Positions 25,802 through 37,139 of a DNA stretch of 64,000 nt are shown piece by piece (position 1 is the stretch's first letter; the number at the start of each line of letters is the position of its first letter). The stretch is from the NCBI GenBank assembly GCA_973895155.1, contig OZ316898.1, forward strand, positions 9,672,001 through 9,736,000, given 5' to 3'. Made by a program: the position numbers and the translations under genes. The notes beneath the pieces were generated by a model, which searched no databases, was not told the DNA's origin, and was given only the letters and a program-made list of their open reading frames with translations. Origin of the DNA: Marsupella aquatica. Lineage: Eukaryota > Marchantiophyta.

Positions 25802-27000
25802 TTAAGCACATTGTAATATCATTGAATTCCGCTTCCAAAAGTGTGTGGTCAAAACACATAGCAGGCGTCCAATGGGACCCATCTGTTTGAGAGTATCGCA
25901 AGTTGCATGTCCAAGAAGCCCATCAAATTGATGATGGAGTTGCCCAAACATCTCAAGACCAAGGGGGATGAACTGCATGCAACACATTTTGCCTCTTTTG
26001 TAATTGCCGCTTGTGTTGTTGCTGTCCTACCATTGTTGTTGTTGCCGTTGTGCCAATGATGTCGTGGTGCAGAGGGTTGACCACCACAACATCAGTCAAG
26101 GTACATCACTCATCACGGGCCATGTGGGGGGCCATGGTAAGATCAATCCATAATCATCATGATGGAGGACCAGGACAATCCAGGCAATCAAGCACCACTG
26201 CTTACCACACCTGTACCAAAGTCTTGGAGACAACCTGTGCAGTAGCATTATGAACAAGTAAGGTCTTGCTGCCCAAACTGCACCAAAGAAGATGGACCCC
26301 TGTGCAGGCTTCCCGTAGGTGTAGGAAGTAGGTAAGCGTACAAGAAGTGGGTTATGTAAGACAACGACGCATAGTTGTTGAGAACTCCTCTAAAGACATC
26401 CACAATGAGGAATGAGTTGGCCTGAAGCCACCCCTTGCACCCTTCCCTTTGGAAGAAAGAATTCAAGCTCGGTCTGTGTCAGTAGCCTCAACATGGATGC
26501 TAGAGAGGATAAAAGCATGGAAATGATCACCTAGGCCACTTTGAAGACAGACAGGATCCAAGGACAAGAACTCTTGAAATGAAGGTAGCGGAGCTTGAAA
26601 TAGAATCTGGTAGTGAGGATCACACCTCTCACAAAAAGCCTCAAATGGTAAGGAGCCCTCCTCAACCTCTATAAGAGATGAAAGTAAACAATGTCAATCC
26701 TTGGTTGGGTCCTCACTATGGAATCAATCACCCAGAAATGAGTTCTAATGTTGTTGCCCATGATGCTTGCCAAAAGGCTAAAGTTGCTATGCTCTGAAAG
26801 GAAGTAAGCCCTAAACCACCCCAAGAAAATACGAAGAATGAGTTGTAGATGATGCCACAGAGATGATCGAGACAAAGAACCACGAACTAAGAGGGAGACA
26901 AAAATGTCTCAAATGCATGTAGATGTAGACGGAGATTTTGGTAAGGGCATATGTCCTAACTGTATAAGATGCTCTATGGCCAAGGCATCGCAACAAGATC
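25802..27000 (-). pseudogene. Coding-like, frame-disrupted remnant, probably transposon-derived
   Basis: Read on the minus strand, several frames carry protein-like segments broken by stops and frame changes. Examples are ASIMGNNIRTHFWVIDSIVR (within 26669-26875), a following segment with PHYQILFQAPLPSFQEFLSL, and FIPLGLEMFGQLHHQFDGLL (within 25802-25987). Composition looks coding, but no family could be recognised and no intact frame exceeds about 80 residues. The most economical reading is a decayed transposable-element or captured-gene ORF. Confidence 0.35.
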
Positions 27001-28334
27001 CAAATGCGGTCTGAATATCAACTAACTTAGGGAGCAAAGAGCTGGGGCTAATGTAGGATCAAACTGGACAGCATGACCTCTCAAAATAACCACTTATATA
27101 ACACACAAATACACCAACACAAAGACACATGGTTCACCCCGTCCGGGCTACGTCCATGGCCACACCAAGAGCTTCACTATGAACACATATAAAGTACATA
27201 TATCCCCATAGCTCAATAATCCAAGTTTTATCTCTCTCACACAAAATTCTCAACTAAGTGCTAGCTCTCTCCATGGGATACAAGGAGGGTTATCCCTTCA
27301 TGAAGAGTCTAGTATGTCAACTAATGTTAAACCCAGTTAACTTAATCTAGTTAACCTAACCAAGGTTGAGTCAAAACCCTAACACTATAGCCGTTTATAG
27401 AGCATCAGCAATAAGAGACAAGCAAAAGGTAATTGTATCGACTGGTGAGCCAAGGATCCAAAGACCTCCCATTGGACATAAGAACCCGGGTGGAAGCGCA
27501 AAATCCACCCTTTTCTTGTATAACCTATTTGCTCCATTGTACTTTGTTTGGCCTTATCTCAGTAAATTGATCCTATTCAAGGGTTTCCTTGGATATTGCT
27601 TGCATACAATTTAGACAGGTTACCACAATTGACAAGGTAGATAGAGTGACTAGAAATTGCTTTATTTGGGTGCCAGATGAGTTGATGAACGTTGTGGTCC
27701 ATGCAAAACATCAACTTCCAAATAATATTAATATTCCAAATATCATGCACATGCGCAGGAATTGGAGGGCTCCCCATATCTAGACTCCCATGCACGTCCC
27801 TATTCACAAGCTTGAGTATGAATATCACAAGTTGTTGTTGCCAGAGAAATTAAGGCCTATGGCTTCACATATGGAGTAGGTCATGAATGGTAGACTTCAA
27901 TCACAAATTATCATATAGATTGAGCACGCAAAGATCACATCTCTCTCCACAAAAACCACATCTCTATAATAAACCTCTATGGGCACCAATTCACTATGTA
28001 GACTACAGCAACCCTCAATCAAAATTACAAAACCCTCACCATGGAAGATGGCAGTAGTGAACAATTAGAATGGCACACTATCGGGCATTTACTGATAGCC
28101 CTAGGATTAGAGAATTTCATAGGGATGAGCAGGTTTGCACATGCACAGTGCAAAACGATAATATTTTGTCCCCGGATTTTGTCTTTTCAAGTATAGAATA
28201 AGCCATATATAATGTCTCTTGATTTCATCTTACTTTAACAAATGTAAATGTAAACACTGCTAAATATTGTTTAAGTCAATATGTCCATAGTACTCCTAAA
28301 TTATGCATTGGAAATTGTTTCCAAGTGTCGCAAA
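27001..28334. other. AT-rich spacer
   Basis: No gene or structured repeat was identified. AACCCAGTTAACTTAATCTA near 27330 and neighbouring TTAACC words form a short internally repetitive patch. Confidence 0.4.
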
Positions 28335-28719
28335 CATGACCTAAATTTCTATCCAAGGGGTCCAAAGTTTTACTAATTAATAATTTTTGGTGAAACCTGA
28401 TTCCTATGGTAGAGAATTAGTTAAGTGCTGTATCTAGAATACATATTTTCTTCAACTTCTAAGTGTATAACATTCATCTGTAATCTTGTTTTAAATTTGG
28501 TATTTGCTGTCTGAGCCACCTGGCGAGTTGCACAGTTCTTTTGCTCATGCGGGAAACCCCTTCTTTCATAAAGAAAAAACACTTGCTGGTAATGCTATTG
28601 AAAGCACATAGACTTCTCGTCAACACTACCTAAATTTTAGTCCATGGGGTTCAATCAAATTTCAATGATTAATTATTTTTGCCTGAACCCGATTACTATG
28701 GTAGAGAATTAGTCAAGTC
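28335..28719. repeat. Tandem duplication of ~290 bp: copy 1 and left part of copy 2
   Basis: Copy 1 (about 28335-28623) and copy 2 share TATGGTAGAGAATTAGTTAA and a CTTTTGCTCATGCGGGAAAC block. Copy 2 starts at about 28624, is interrupted at 28719 by the LTR element, and resumes at 32313-32515. Splicing the element out restores a second unit of about the same length and order. Confidence 0.82.
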
Positions 28720-28861
28720 TGTTGAGGAATGATGCAGGAAATGATAATGAGATTCCTCTCTATAGAATGAATGGGTGCATCTCTTTATATAGTCTCCGTC
28801 CGAGTTATCCTATACGGTAACTATGATTAAGGTAACCATGGAGTCTAGTTAGGGTATAACA
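28720..28861 (-). repeat. 3' LTR (142 bp)
   Basis: This is the left-hand terminal repeat on the plus strand, TGTTGAGGAATGATGCAGGA through GTTAGGGTATAACA. It is the same length as its partner, with three substitutions (about 2%), which suggests a fairly recent insertion. Confidence 0.93.
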
Positions 28862-28870
28862 CTCCCCCTT
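28862..28870 (-). other. Polypurine tract of the LTR element
   Basis: On the minus strand AAGGGGGAG directly precedes the TG of the 3' LTR, the expected position and composition for a plus-strand primer. This fixes the element's orientation. Confidence 0.8.
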
Positions 28871-28872
28871 GG

Positions 28873-30439
28873 CTATATAGTGATAACTATGTAGACAAAA
28901 AGTCTTCTAACTAGATTATCATGCTTATAAACATGGCATGATTTGAGTACAAATGAGGAAGGTATTGCCTCGTTAAAACCTTTAACAGCTCTAAAAAACT
29001 CTATCAGGGTAACAGAGAAGAAAAAAATAAAATATCTCGGCTCTAAAGGAAAAAGAGTACAGCCCTGTCGGTCCTCAAGTGAATCCGGTGGTATGTGGAG
29101 TTAGCAGCAACAACTCCACTTCGTCAAAATGAACAAGTTGTCGTATGCTCAACGACTCAACAACAACGCGACATGTCTCCAAATCGCTCACCATCGCGCA
29201 TACATCCGCACATACATCCTCGCATCAAATACAAATTAAAACATATATGAAAAAATGATTAGTAATTAAGTTATTATCATAAAATCACTTGTCCGTGGCT
29301 CATCTGCGCAAAGTGTAATTAAAAGTATAATAATAAATAATGTCATCTCGTGCAACTGAGTGCGTAAAGTATGGGATGTAAAAAGTCCAAAAAATATGAT
29401 CTCCCCTTCAAAACAAGGTTTCGAGGAATATATTATTCTCGTAAAACTCAAATATCGAAAATCTCCCTTAGAGTTCAAGGACTCCTAATTAGATTCTTAA
29501 ATAGAGGGTTCTTGTGCAAAATGCACAATTTGCAAGCGTGTGTAGTCGACACACAAAGAAATCTCTCAATCTTAGATTTCAAAAACATGTAGTATCAAAT
29601 AGTTTTTATGTGAAAAATAATCTGCAGCACCAAAGGGTGTGCATTCACAACACCAGCGGGTGTGTGTATAATATGGCACGTCTGCCCTACACGTCTGCAG
29701 TTCTCATATTTTGACAAAAAGTGTCAAGTCAATATAACTTCACAAATAATCCTGTGGAATCCAAATATTTAGTCGAACGTCCATGTGTGTCATAGCACAG
29801 AGAAATGCTAGCTCAAAATGATTTGCTATCTTGCGGAGGTAAAGTGATATTCATAAACGTCAAACAACTCCGCATAAAAATAGTTTAGAGCTAGTGATAG
29901 TCAAAAGATCCCACTTAATGACCAAGTACCAAAATGTGCTCGTAGTGGGTAAATCAAGTGTGATTGGGGTTTGGGAAAATAAACTTTCTCCCCCTAAATA
30001 TGCATTTTATGCATATATTATAGTTGAAAGCTAGAATTAAGTTGGACCGGACAAAGTTATGGGGTTTGCCCATATTAACCCCTCATTACTCATTCTGATT
30101 TGAGTTTACTTCGGGTTTCTAAATATTCGCAGTTAAACCCCTAAAGGGTTATTGATTATCCGCTTTTGGATATGGCCGGAAACTAAGGTCATGGAACTAA
30201 CCTGAAGTATTGTACCTTAGATTATTCTGGATCTTTCGTGAGAAACATATTTGTCATCGATCACTGGATCTCAGAAAATCTATACCTTACCAAAATACCT
30301 CAAAAACTAGGTCATAGAGCATGGTTAAAGGTATGGTATTAGTTCCATACTTAAAAACTATCATCCCACCGAACAATGGCTATAAAAGCTCTTGTTTGAG
30401 TTGTTTATGGTGTAAAGACCACGAGGATAAGACCCTTAA
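28873..30439 (-). other. Internal region of the LTR element, 3' part
   Basis: AT-rich internal sequence without a recognisable domain. Short frames (for example 29266-29592, both strands) overlap one another and match nothing known to me. Confidence 0.5.
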
Positions 30440-31010
30440 GTAAGATATTGCCCTAATGTAGGGTGTAAATGGGTGTAAACCCATGTCAATTGGTGTAAAA
30501 GTTGTAAATGGTCAATTTGCACACAAAAAGTGTATGGACCAAAGTTTATTCCCCCTGATGGTGTAAATTGGTATAAACCAGTGTAAATGCTATAAGGAAG
30601 TGTAATCTGGTGTAACCAGTGTAAACAAGTATAAACCCAATGTAAAGCATGGGATTATACAATGGTAAGACATACACTAGTGTAAACTGGTGTCATGAGG
30701 TATAATCTAGGATGGTATCATTAGGTGTAAACTAGGGGTGTAAAATGGTGTAAAAATCATTTTGTGATTGAAATGGGTGTAATAACCAGTTTGTAAATGG
30801 AAAGTAGAGGTATTTGGTATAAAACCATTATTTCCAATGTGCAAAGTCAAGTAAGGGTGGTATGACATGTAAATATGTCAAATGCATGTAAAGCATGTGT
30901 TGCACATGTAAGGCATGTTAATGTATGCAAATTCAACAAGTGACATGTAATTTCCCTAAACCAGTTGATGTGTTTACATGTGTAAACTGTGTAAATTGCT
31001 GTGTAAATTT
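30440..31010. repeat. Degenerate TGTAAA-type repeat block inside the LTR element
   Basis: The word GTGTAAA or TGTAAAC recurs dozens of times at irregular short spacing (for example TGGTGTAAAAGTTGTAAATGG near 30492 and TGTTTACATGTGTAAACTGT near 30969). It is neither the plant telomere repeat nor a simple microsatellite, since the spacing varies. It lies wholly inside the element's internal region. Confidence 0.75.
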
Positions 31011-32133
31011 GCAATGTGCACTTATCATTTTCCATTTCATTTGTTTATCCATAAGTGCAAAACATCCATTGTCAACAAGATTTTCTTTGTTAATATGTGC
31101 ATATATGGATAGTTTTTCAAAAATGAAGATTTTTCACTGAAACACATGGGATTCTCTTGTCTTTGGATAAGTGCACCCAAGCATTTGTATTTCAGAAACT
31201 CTTTACTATACTGTGCATTTAATGAGGGTTGCACTTATCTGGTGTTCGAGTTTTTCTCGAGGATTTTGAGATCGAATGTTGCATGTTTAAGTCACTCATG
31301 TGTGTCTCTTGAAATCTCACTTGTCGCTTTGGCTCATGCTTTGATTGCGATCAGCTTCTCAGGCTCATTCTTGGACAAGCACAACATTCCATATTTAGGA
31401 TTCAGAAAATGCTATCAGATCTAGACCCCACAACGATGACTCGTTTCTTTCGCTGGATGCCATCTCCCGTACGTTCACGACCAAAGCCAAGATGTTCTTC
31501 CTCCACGACATTTGCTTCTATCTTCTCCAATTTGATACGACTGTATCAAATGGCTCTTATTGGAATCTTCATTGAATCAGCAAACGACCAATTCAACATC
31601 CATGTTTGGCCTCTTGTAATGCCTATACTTCACTCGATCGTGTGTAATGGGCATTTCCTTTCATCCTTTATGGCTCGCAGATCGACCAACAAGAAACTGT
31701 CAGCGGTTGAGCAACATTGTGAACTTCAGGGAAAGAGAAGGCGCCTGCGTTCATCCCTTATGAGGTTAGGGTTTTGAAAATTTTTCTTATGATCCCGATC
31801 GGGTCCTGATTTGCTCTCGATCCACCCGGCTTCATTCAAGGCTGTCTCTGTTTGGCTTCCGGTCTCTGTTCTTCTCTTTCTGCCTCTTGTTAAGGTTGTC
31901 AACTCATCGCCACGAGTGATTTAGGTTGATCTGGCCTGGTTGGGTAGAAGGAAGCAGCGCGGCTGAACTCGATCTCTCTCCTGTCGTTGCTTCAACGTGA
32001 CTTATGTTCTCTTGGTGGTTCAAACTACTAGCCTTCTCACTCCCAATTCAATTCTCCTCCATAACTTGGAAATCCTTAAGAGAACATTCATTCATCATAG
32101 CCATAGGGAAATTCCTAAAAAAATTCATGATCA

Positions 32134-32165
32134 AGCTTAGTTGGTCTAGAGTCGTGCTGATAACG
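32134..32165 (-). other. Primer binding site complementary to the tRNA-Ile 5' half
   Basis: The plus strand directly before the 5' LTR ends in GTCGTGCTGATAACG (32151-32165), preceded by AGCTTAGTTGGTCTAGA. This tracks the D arm through anticodon stem of plant tRNA-Ile(AAU) as I recall it. Complementarity would end at about nucleotide 40, as for the half-tRNA primers of copia-type elements. The one difference in the 15-base core is G for A at the wobble base. Confidence 0.7.
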
Positions 32166-32307
32166 TGTTGAGGAATGATGCGGGAAATGATAATGAGATT
32201 CCTCTCTATAGAATGAATGGGTGCATCTCTTTATATAGTCTCCGTCCAAGTTATCCTATACGGTAACTATGGTTAAGGTAACCATGGAGTCTAGTTAGGG
32301 TATAACA
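32166..32307 (-). repeat. 5' LTR (142 bp)
   Basis: This is the right-hand terminal repeat on the plus strand, equal in length to 28720-28861. It is flanked outside by AAGTC (32308-32312) and inside by the primer binding site. Confidence 0.93.
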
Positions 32308-32312
32308 AAGTC

Positions 32313-32515
32313 CTTTATCTCGTCCGCTCATGTATACAATATAACTTTTCCTCAACTTTTTCATGTATAACACTCATCAGTAATCTTATTTTAAGTGCGG
32401 GTTTATATATGCTGCTCGAGCCACCCGGCCAGTTGCAAAGTTCTTTTGCTCATTTGGGAAAACCCCTTCCTTCACCAAAGAAAAACTACTTGCAGGCAAT
32501 ACTGCAGAAAGCACA
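32313..32515. repeat. Right part of interrupted duplication copy 2
   Basis: This resumes the ~290 bp unit of 28335-28719, with the blocks CATGTATAACACTCATCAGT and AGTTCTTTTGCTCATTTGGG matching positions about 28460-28560 of copy 1. It shows that the LTR element landed inside a pre-existing tandem duplication. Confidence 0.8.
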
Positions 32516-32571
32516 TTTTCTCTTCCATACTTTTTGTGTGTAAAAGAAAGGGAACAGCCATTTGACACAAC

Positions 32572-34152
32572 AATTGAATCCAAGCCGTGCCCTGGGAGGT
32601 GGCAGCTCGGTGGGGTTCGTGGCTCCCTCACAACAATCTTCTCGCCTCTGTCCCAACTCTGTTTCTAGTGTGGTGTGGTGGATCCACCCGGGTCCCGGCG
32701 CCTGCTCCTTGTCAACCGCTACATTTATCCGGATATGTACTCTCGTTCGGAGCTGGCAGTAGACTCCCACTAGCTGCTGCCAGTCGCTCTTTTCACTATT
32801 GGTTCCTGCTCGTGTCCTTGTGTGTGGGCTAGCTGCTTCATTAGGTGTAGAATTTTGTCCAGGATATTCAGTTTATAGGTCACTCCCCCCGCCTCTTCCA
32901 TTAATGCCATGTTGGCTCCCTTCACTCTATATCTTTCTGACCTCCCTGCTTTGACTTCGCTCCAGCTGCTCTGGGTTTGCCATGCTCATCTATCTACCAG
33001 GATGTATCCACAGGACCGGTCGTGGATGTTGGTTGATTCCTCTCTCTGCTGGGCCAGTTCTCGCTGTTCACCAGCAGTCATATTTGATGAAGGGTGAGAC
33101 CTTCCTGTGGACCTATATCAGCATGGGTTCTGTTGGAGATGTCGGTCTCCTATGGTGTTTTGACGGAGTTGGGCCCCCTCCATGGCTGCTGCTCCCCGCC
33201 CCCATGGACCTGTTGCCTCCCTCCTCCCTTTGGATAGTTCTTTGGCCATTCTGGCCTGTTTCCACCGGACCCGGGTCCAGCGTCAACCGATTGTCAAGGC
33301 GGGATTTTTTGCCTCTTTTTGGAGTCTGATTTGGGAGGGCTGTAGCAGTTCGGCGCTTGAATCCTCATATCTGCCTTTCACCCGGTCTGGCATGCTGGAG
33401 GCCTTTGGCAGGGTGGTTGGTGGGGGAGGTTGGTGTTTTCCAGGTGCTCCTTTTTCGATAATGGGTTCTTTTACCTGGTTGATGATCTGCTGGCCAACTC
33501 TCGCCCTCCTCCAGGCTGCATGCCTCGGGATCAGGCATACGACGGGTGGAGTGGGATGTAGGCATGTGCTGGGGGCAGTTACAGAAGTTTCATACAAGCT
33601 CGAAGACTATGGGCTATGATTGCTGAGCTTCTGCTGGCCTACTCGATGGGTTCCACCGGTCCCCCCGGGGAGTTTGTGGTGGCATCCATGATTTGTTGGA
33701 GGCATTCCGGTGGCTGGATGCTGCAGAGGTCCTCTATCAGATGGAGCTTTGGGGGTGTCAGGTTTCTTGGCCGGCAGAGAGTGGCATCGGCGGTGTTCTC
33801 CTCTAGTTCCTTGGGTTCGTTCTAGTTCTCGGTGCAGTATTGGTAGGATCTTGGTTGGCTTGCCTTTCTGTGTCTTATGCTAGTAGTTGGTTATGGGGTT
33901 CTTTCCCCTCTGGATCGCCTCCCCTTTTCAGGCGATATGTGGTGGCGCTCGTTCCCGAGGTCGCCTTCTTTCGGGTTTTGGTGCGCTGGCCCTTCCCCAT
34001 TTCTGGGTGTGCTCCTCCTTTTATCCCCCTTAATTGTTTCTTTTGCCCTCCTGCCCCCTTCTCCCGGGCGGAGCTTGTTCTTGCCGTTGCTCAATACAGT
34101 TGCCGGGGTTCTCCCGTTTTAAAAATTAAAAATTAAAAAAATTGAATCCAAG
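32572..34152 (+). mobile_element. Retroposon with 13-bp target duplication and A-rich tail (LINE-type mobilisation)
   Basis: AATTGAATCCAAG occurs at 32572-32584 and again at 34140-34152. The enclosed ~1.55 kb is GC-richer than its flanks and ends in an A-rich tail, TTTTAAAAATTAAAAATTAA and following bases. Long target duplications plus an A tail indicate target-primed integration. No reverse transcriptase motif was found: the open frames (for example 33182-33619) are Ser/Pro/Gly-rich and overlapped on the other strand. It may be a 5'-truncated LINE, a LINE-mobilised transcript or a composite retroposon. Confidence 0.75.
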
Positions 34153-34205
34153 ACCTAAGAGTCAGTACTCAAGTCAGTTACCACCACAGAGCCAGGCCTC
34201 TATGG
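34153..34205 (-). mobile_element. SINE-like tRNA head, minus strand, split by the retroposon
   Basis: On the minus strand, A-box-like TGGCTCTGTGGTGG and B-box-like GGTCTTGGATTCAAT lie at tRNA-like spacing. The B box runs into the AATTGAATCCAAG target site, and the body continues on the far side of the retroposon, below 32572. The retroposon therefore appears to have inserted into a SINE. Confidence 0.5.
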
Positions 34206-37139
34206 TCTTCCATATTCTAATTTGCCATGGAATGCTACCATTCATGACCGACTCAGTCCAGTGAATTCAAAGGCAGTAATTTACTGGCAAAAAAATGATA
34301 TTCTACTATGGTAACGTAGGGACTCACATTGAGGAGTCTGGGTAGAGAGGAGCCCTGCTTGCTCATAGGCATTGGTGTTTGGGCTAGTATGACCATATTA
34401 ATGCGTCAACCCAAGATCTCCAGTTCTAGGGAAAACAAATAAAAAGTATGCTAAAGATTTGGACTGACAAGATCTCACAAGTTTACATAATTGGAAACAG
34501 TTTTTGGAAGTCACGTACTCTCAGATTTTCTGGCAACCAAATCATTTGCCCATATATTCTAAATGACCTTTTGAAGCTCAGAGTTTTACCTTTAGCGAAT
34601 TGTCACTTCTCAACACAGACCAAGAAACTTACAATTGACGTTGATCGTTCTGGCACAATGAACAAATCATTATTGACATTTTGGACCTGATAAAATTTTG
34701 GCCACTTATTGCTCTTATGGATCATGGATTTTCCCCCCTATGTAATTTCAGTACATTCTTGGACAAGAATGTCTGGTCAAGATCAGATCACTACCCAGGA
34801 AGATTCTCCTCTACTTTAACTAAAACTAAAAATACAAATCTCTCAAGCCTTTGAGTGTATTATAGTCCTGTCTCCAGAGCATTATGCGCAACAATAGCCC
34901 CCAAAACTTAAGTGGAAGCTCTCATGTTTCAGGGCACTATACCCCACAATGTTCTCTAAACTGGACATTACTGTGTACTAGAAAATGGACGGAATTCCTT
35001 CCGTCTCGCCAGACAGATAGAAAAGGGCTTCCTTGGACCTCCAAGACCAATGGCAGGGTAGGAAGAGAAGGGCTGTTGATATAGTCGCAATGAAAGCTAC
35101 AAGGGTTTAGGGGTTAGGGTGCAGTTACAGTAGGAAGCTGTAACTATGGTCGGAGGGAGAAATTGATGGGTAGGATTTCATGGTAAGGTTTGCTGCATGA
35201 CAATTTGCACAGGTCACCGTGGGAGAGAGCTGGGAGAGAGCTTACCGAGGCTTTAGGATGAGGCACAATTTGCACAGGCAACTCAAGTCTTTTGGTCCAG
35301 GACACTTTACCGTCTCCATGAGTATTTCTGTGATGTAGTGAAGGTTTAGGCTGAGGATTTCATGACTGGAGCCAAAGCAAAGTGGCATTGCCCATGGAGG
35401 CATCAAGCAAGGCAGCTTTGATTTAGTGGCACAAATTCTCTAGATTCTACCTCTCTAAAATGTGTCTGTCATGTTTGGCAAAGTTTTGCTAATTTTTCTG
35501 TCTTCCATTAATTACCCAGTTTCTGCTCCCCGTTGCCAAAGTTTCTGCCTACTAGCTAAAACAATAGAGCACCATGTGCAACTGAAAGGCTGGTGCTTAG
35601 AGTTGAATTTTGCTCTATTGTTTTAGTAGGCAGAATGTGAGGGACCTGGAAGCATTGGCCCTGCCAACAGTCCTGGGGTCACACGAAGTCTTGTTTCAAC
35701 TTCGGCAACGGACTCGAGTACTTTTGTTTGTAGGGGGCCATAAAGTCTTTCTTTCTGTACAAAAATTGACCCATGCAACACTTTATTCCAACCCCTCTTT
35801 TCCCAAAGAAAGAGCATTTTATTCCAATGTTTAAAGGAATGTGGGTAAGAGTTGGAGTGATGAAATGAACAAACCTCATCATTATATAGCATGGAAGACG
35901 TTGGGTCCGTTGCTTCATTTTATTCCCTCCTAAAATATAATTCCTATAATGAGTGTACAGGTTAGAGTTGGCTTTACAACAACTCAAGGACCCATTCAGA
36001 TTCGGTGTGTACTAATCCAATCTGGCAAGCAATCGCCCAAGGAAATGTTTATGTCTAGTGCTTGTTTTGTATATAATCTTAGGCCACCTCGAGAGATGGT
36101 CCAAATATTTCCAGAGTCAAGGGATTTGGATTTATTAAAGTTCATTTCAAAGATGGTTTGGTCTGAAGTTTATATTTAGGACAAGAAATGACCCTCCAAT
36201 TCTGCTTTGGTGGAAAAACAGTCTCAAATGCCCACAATTCTGTACGGTAGCCCTAACCCTTCTTTGTTTAAACAAAAGTCCACATCCCCTTGCTTGCATT
36301 GAACAGCTCCCCCATATTCCAATTTTCAACAACCATTTAATACCATCTTATCCCCCTACCTGGTCAAAATTACTAATTTTCTCCCAAACTAGTTTTGTTA
36401 TCAGGTTGCCCTATTTGCATACGGGTTGATTCCACTAACCTGAGATGTCATGCAATGGTGTGTGGACACATATTGGCTCTTGAATTGCCTGACCTAACAG
36501 CTGCCAACTAGACCTTCACCCTTTACCCATTCCCCATCCAAAACTCATCGGAAGGCAAGTGTCAACTACTCTCTGGGAAAATTATTTGTTGGGTTCTACT
36601 CATTTTCCTCACATTTACGGCCAAAGGGGGTTTGCTTGGACAAACTACGAGCCTCCATGTGTCAATAGACCAGTTCTTGGGTTAGTCTAGACAAGTTAAG
36701 CCAACCCGTATCTCAAATGGGGGGCAACGTGATACTAAATCAATGTGGGGAACAAGCTTGTATCTTCAACCACTTTGGTGGACAAGAAAATAAAAAATAG
36801 TTTTGCTAAAAATTGGGGCCCAAACGCAATTGTGTTAAGAATAATAATCTTCATGCTTGATGACGACCTTCCACCCTACAAAACGCATCCTGCATTCCAT
36901 AGTTCTCAGGCTTTTTTGGTGCACCTTCTAGGGAACATTTGTGGGACCCCTACACACACATCTCTTCATGGTAATGATTCTCCTAAGGTGATGCTTTCAT
37001 GAGAGGGGGATAAATCCAGTGGAACAACTCACCCATCCAGCAAAGGCGGACAATTATTTCGCCTGGTATGACATATTATAATGTGCACATTGGGTAAACA
37101 GGTGGACACTCAGGGTGACTAAAGGATGTCATGCTCCTT
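34206..37139. other. Spacer without recognisable genes
   Basis: A partial copy of the dispersed ~250 bp family is likely at 35437-35520 (TTCTCTAGATTCTACCTCTC). No coding block is supported; frames at 35610-35987 overlap on both strands. GGGTTTAGGGGTTAGGG at about 35107 resembles telomeric repeats but is a single short patch. Confidence 0.4.

Larger units (their letters stand above)
28720..32307 (-). mobile_element. Non-autonomous LTR retroelement, minus orientation, with 5-bp target duplication
   Basis: Two 142-bp direct terminal repeats (28720-28861 and 32166-32307) begin TG and end CA and differ at three positions. AAGTC occurs directly outside both ends (28715-28719 and 32308-32312), a perfect 5-bp target duplication. 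On the minus strand the order is 5' LTR, primer binding site, about 3.3 kb of internal sequence, purine tract, 3' LTR. No integrase, reverse transcriptase or protease was recognised. A short minus-strand frame starting MASSERNESSLWGLDLIAFS near 31460 may be a gag remnant but stops at once. The small LTRs and priming style suggest a Ty1/copia-derived non-autonomous element (inference). Confidence 0.93.

Noticed and set aside
33182-33619. 145-residue plus-strand frame inside the retroposon
   Set aside because: No reverse transcriptase, endonuclease or other domain is recognisable, and a 104-residue frame overlaps it on the opposite strand.
35100-35130. Telomere-like TTTAGGG words
   Set aside because: Only two or three imperfect units, within ordinary spacer; not an interstitial telomere array.
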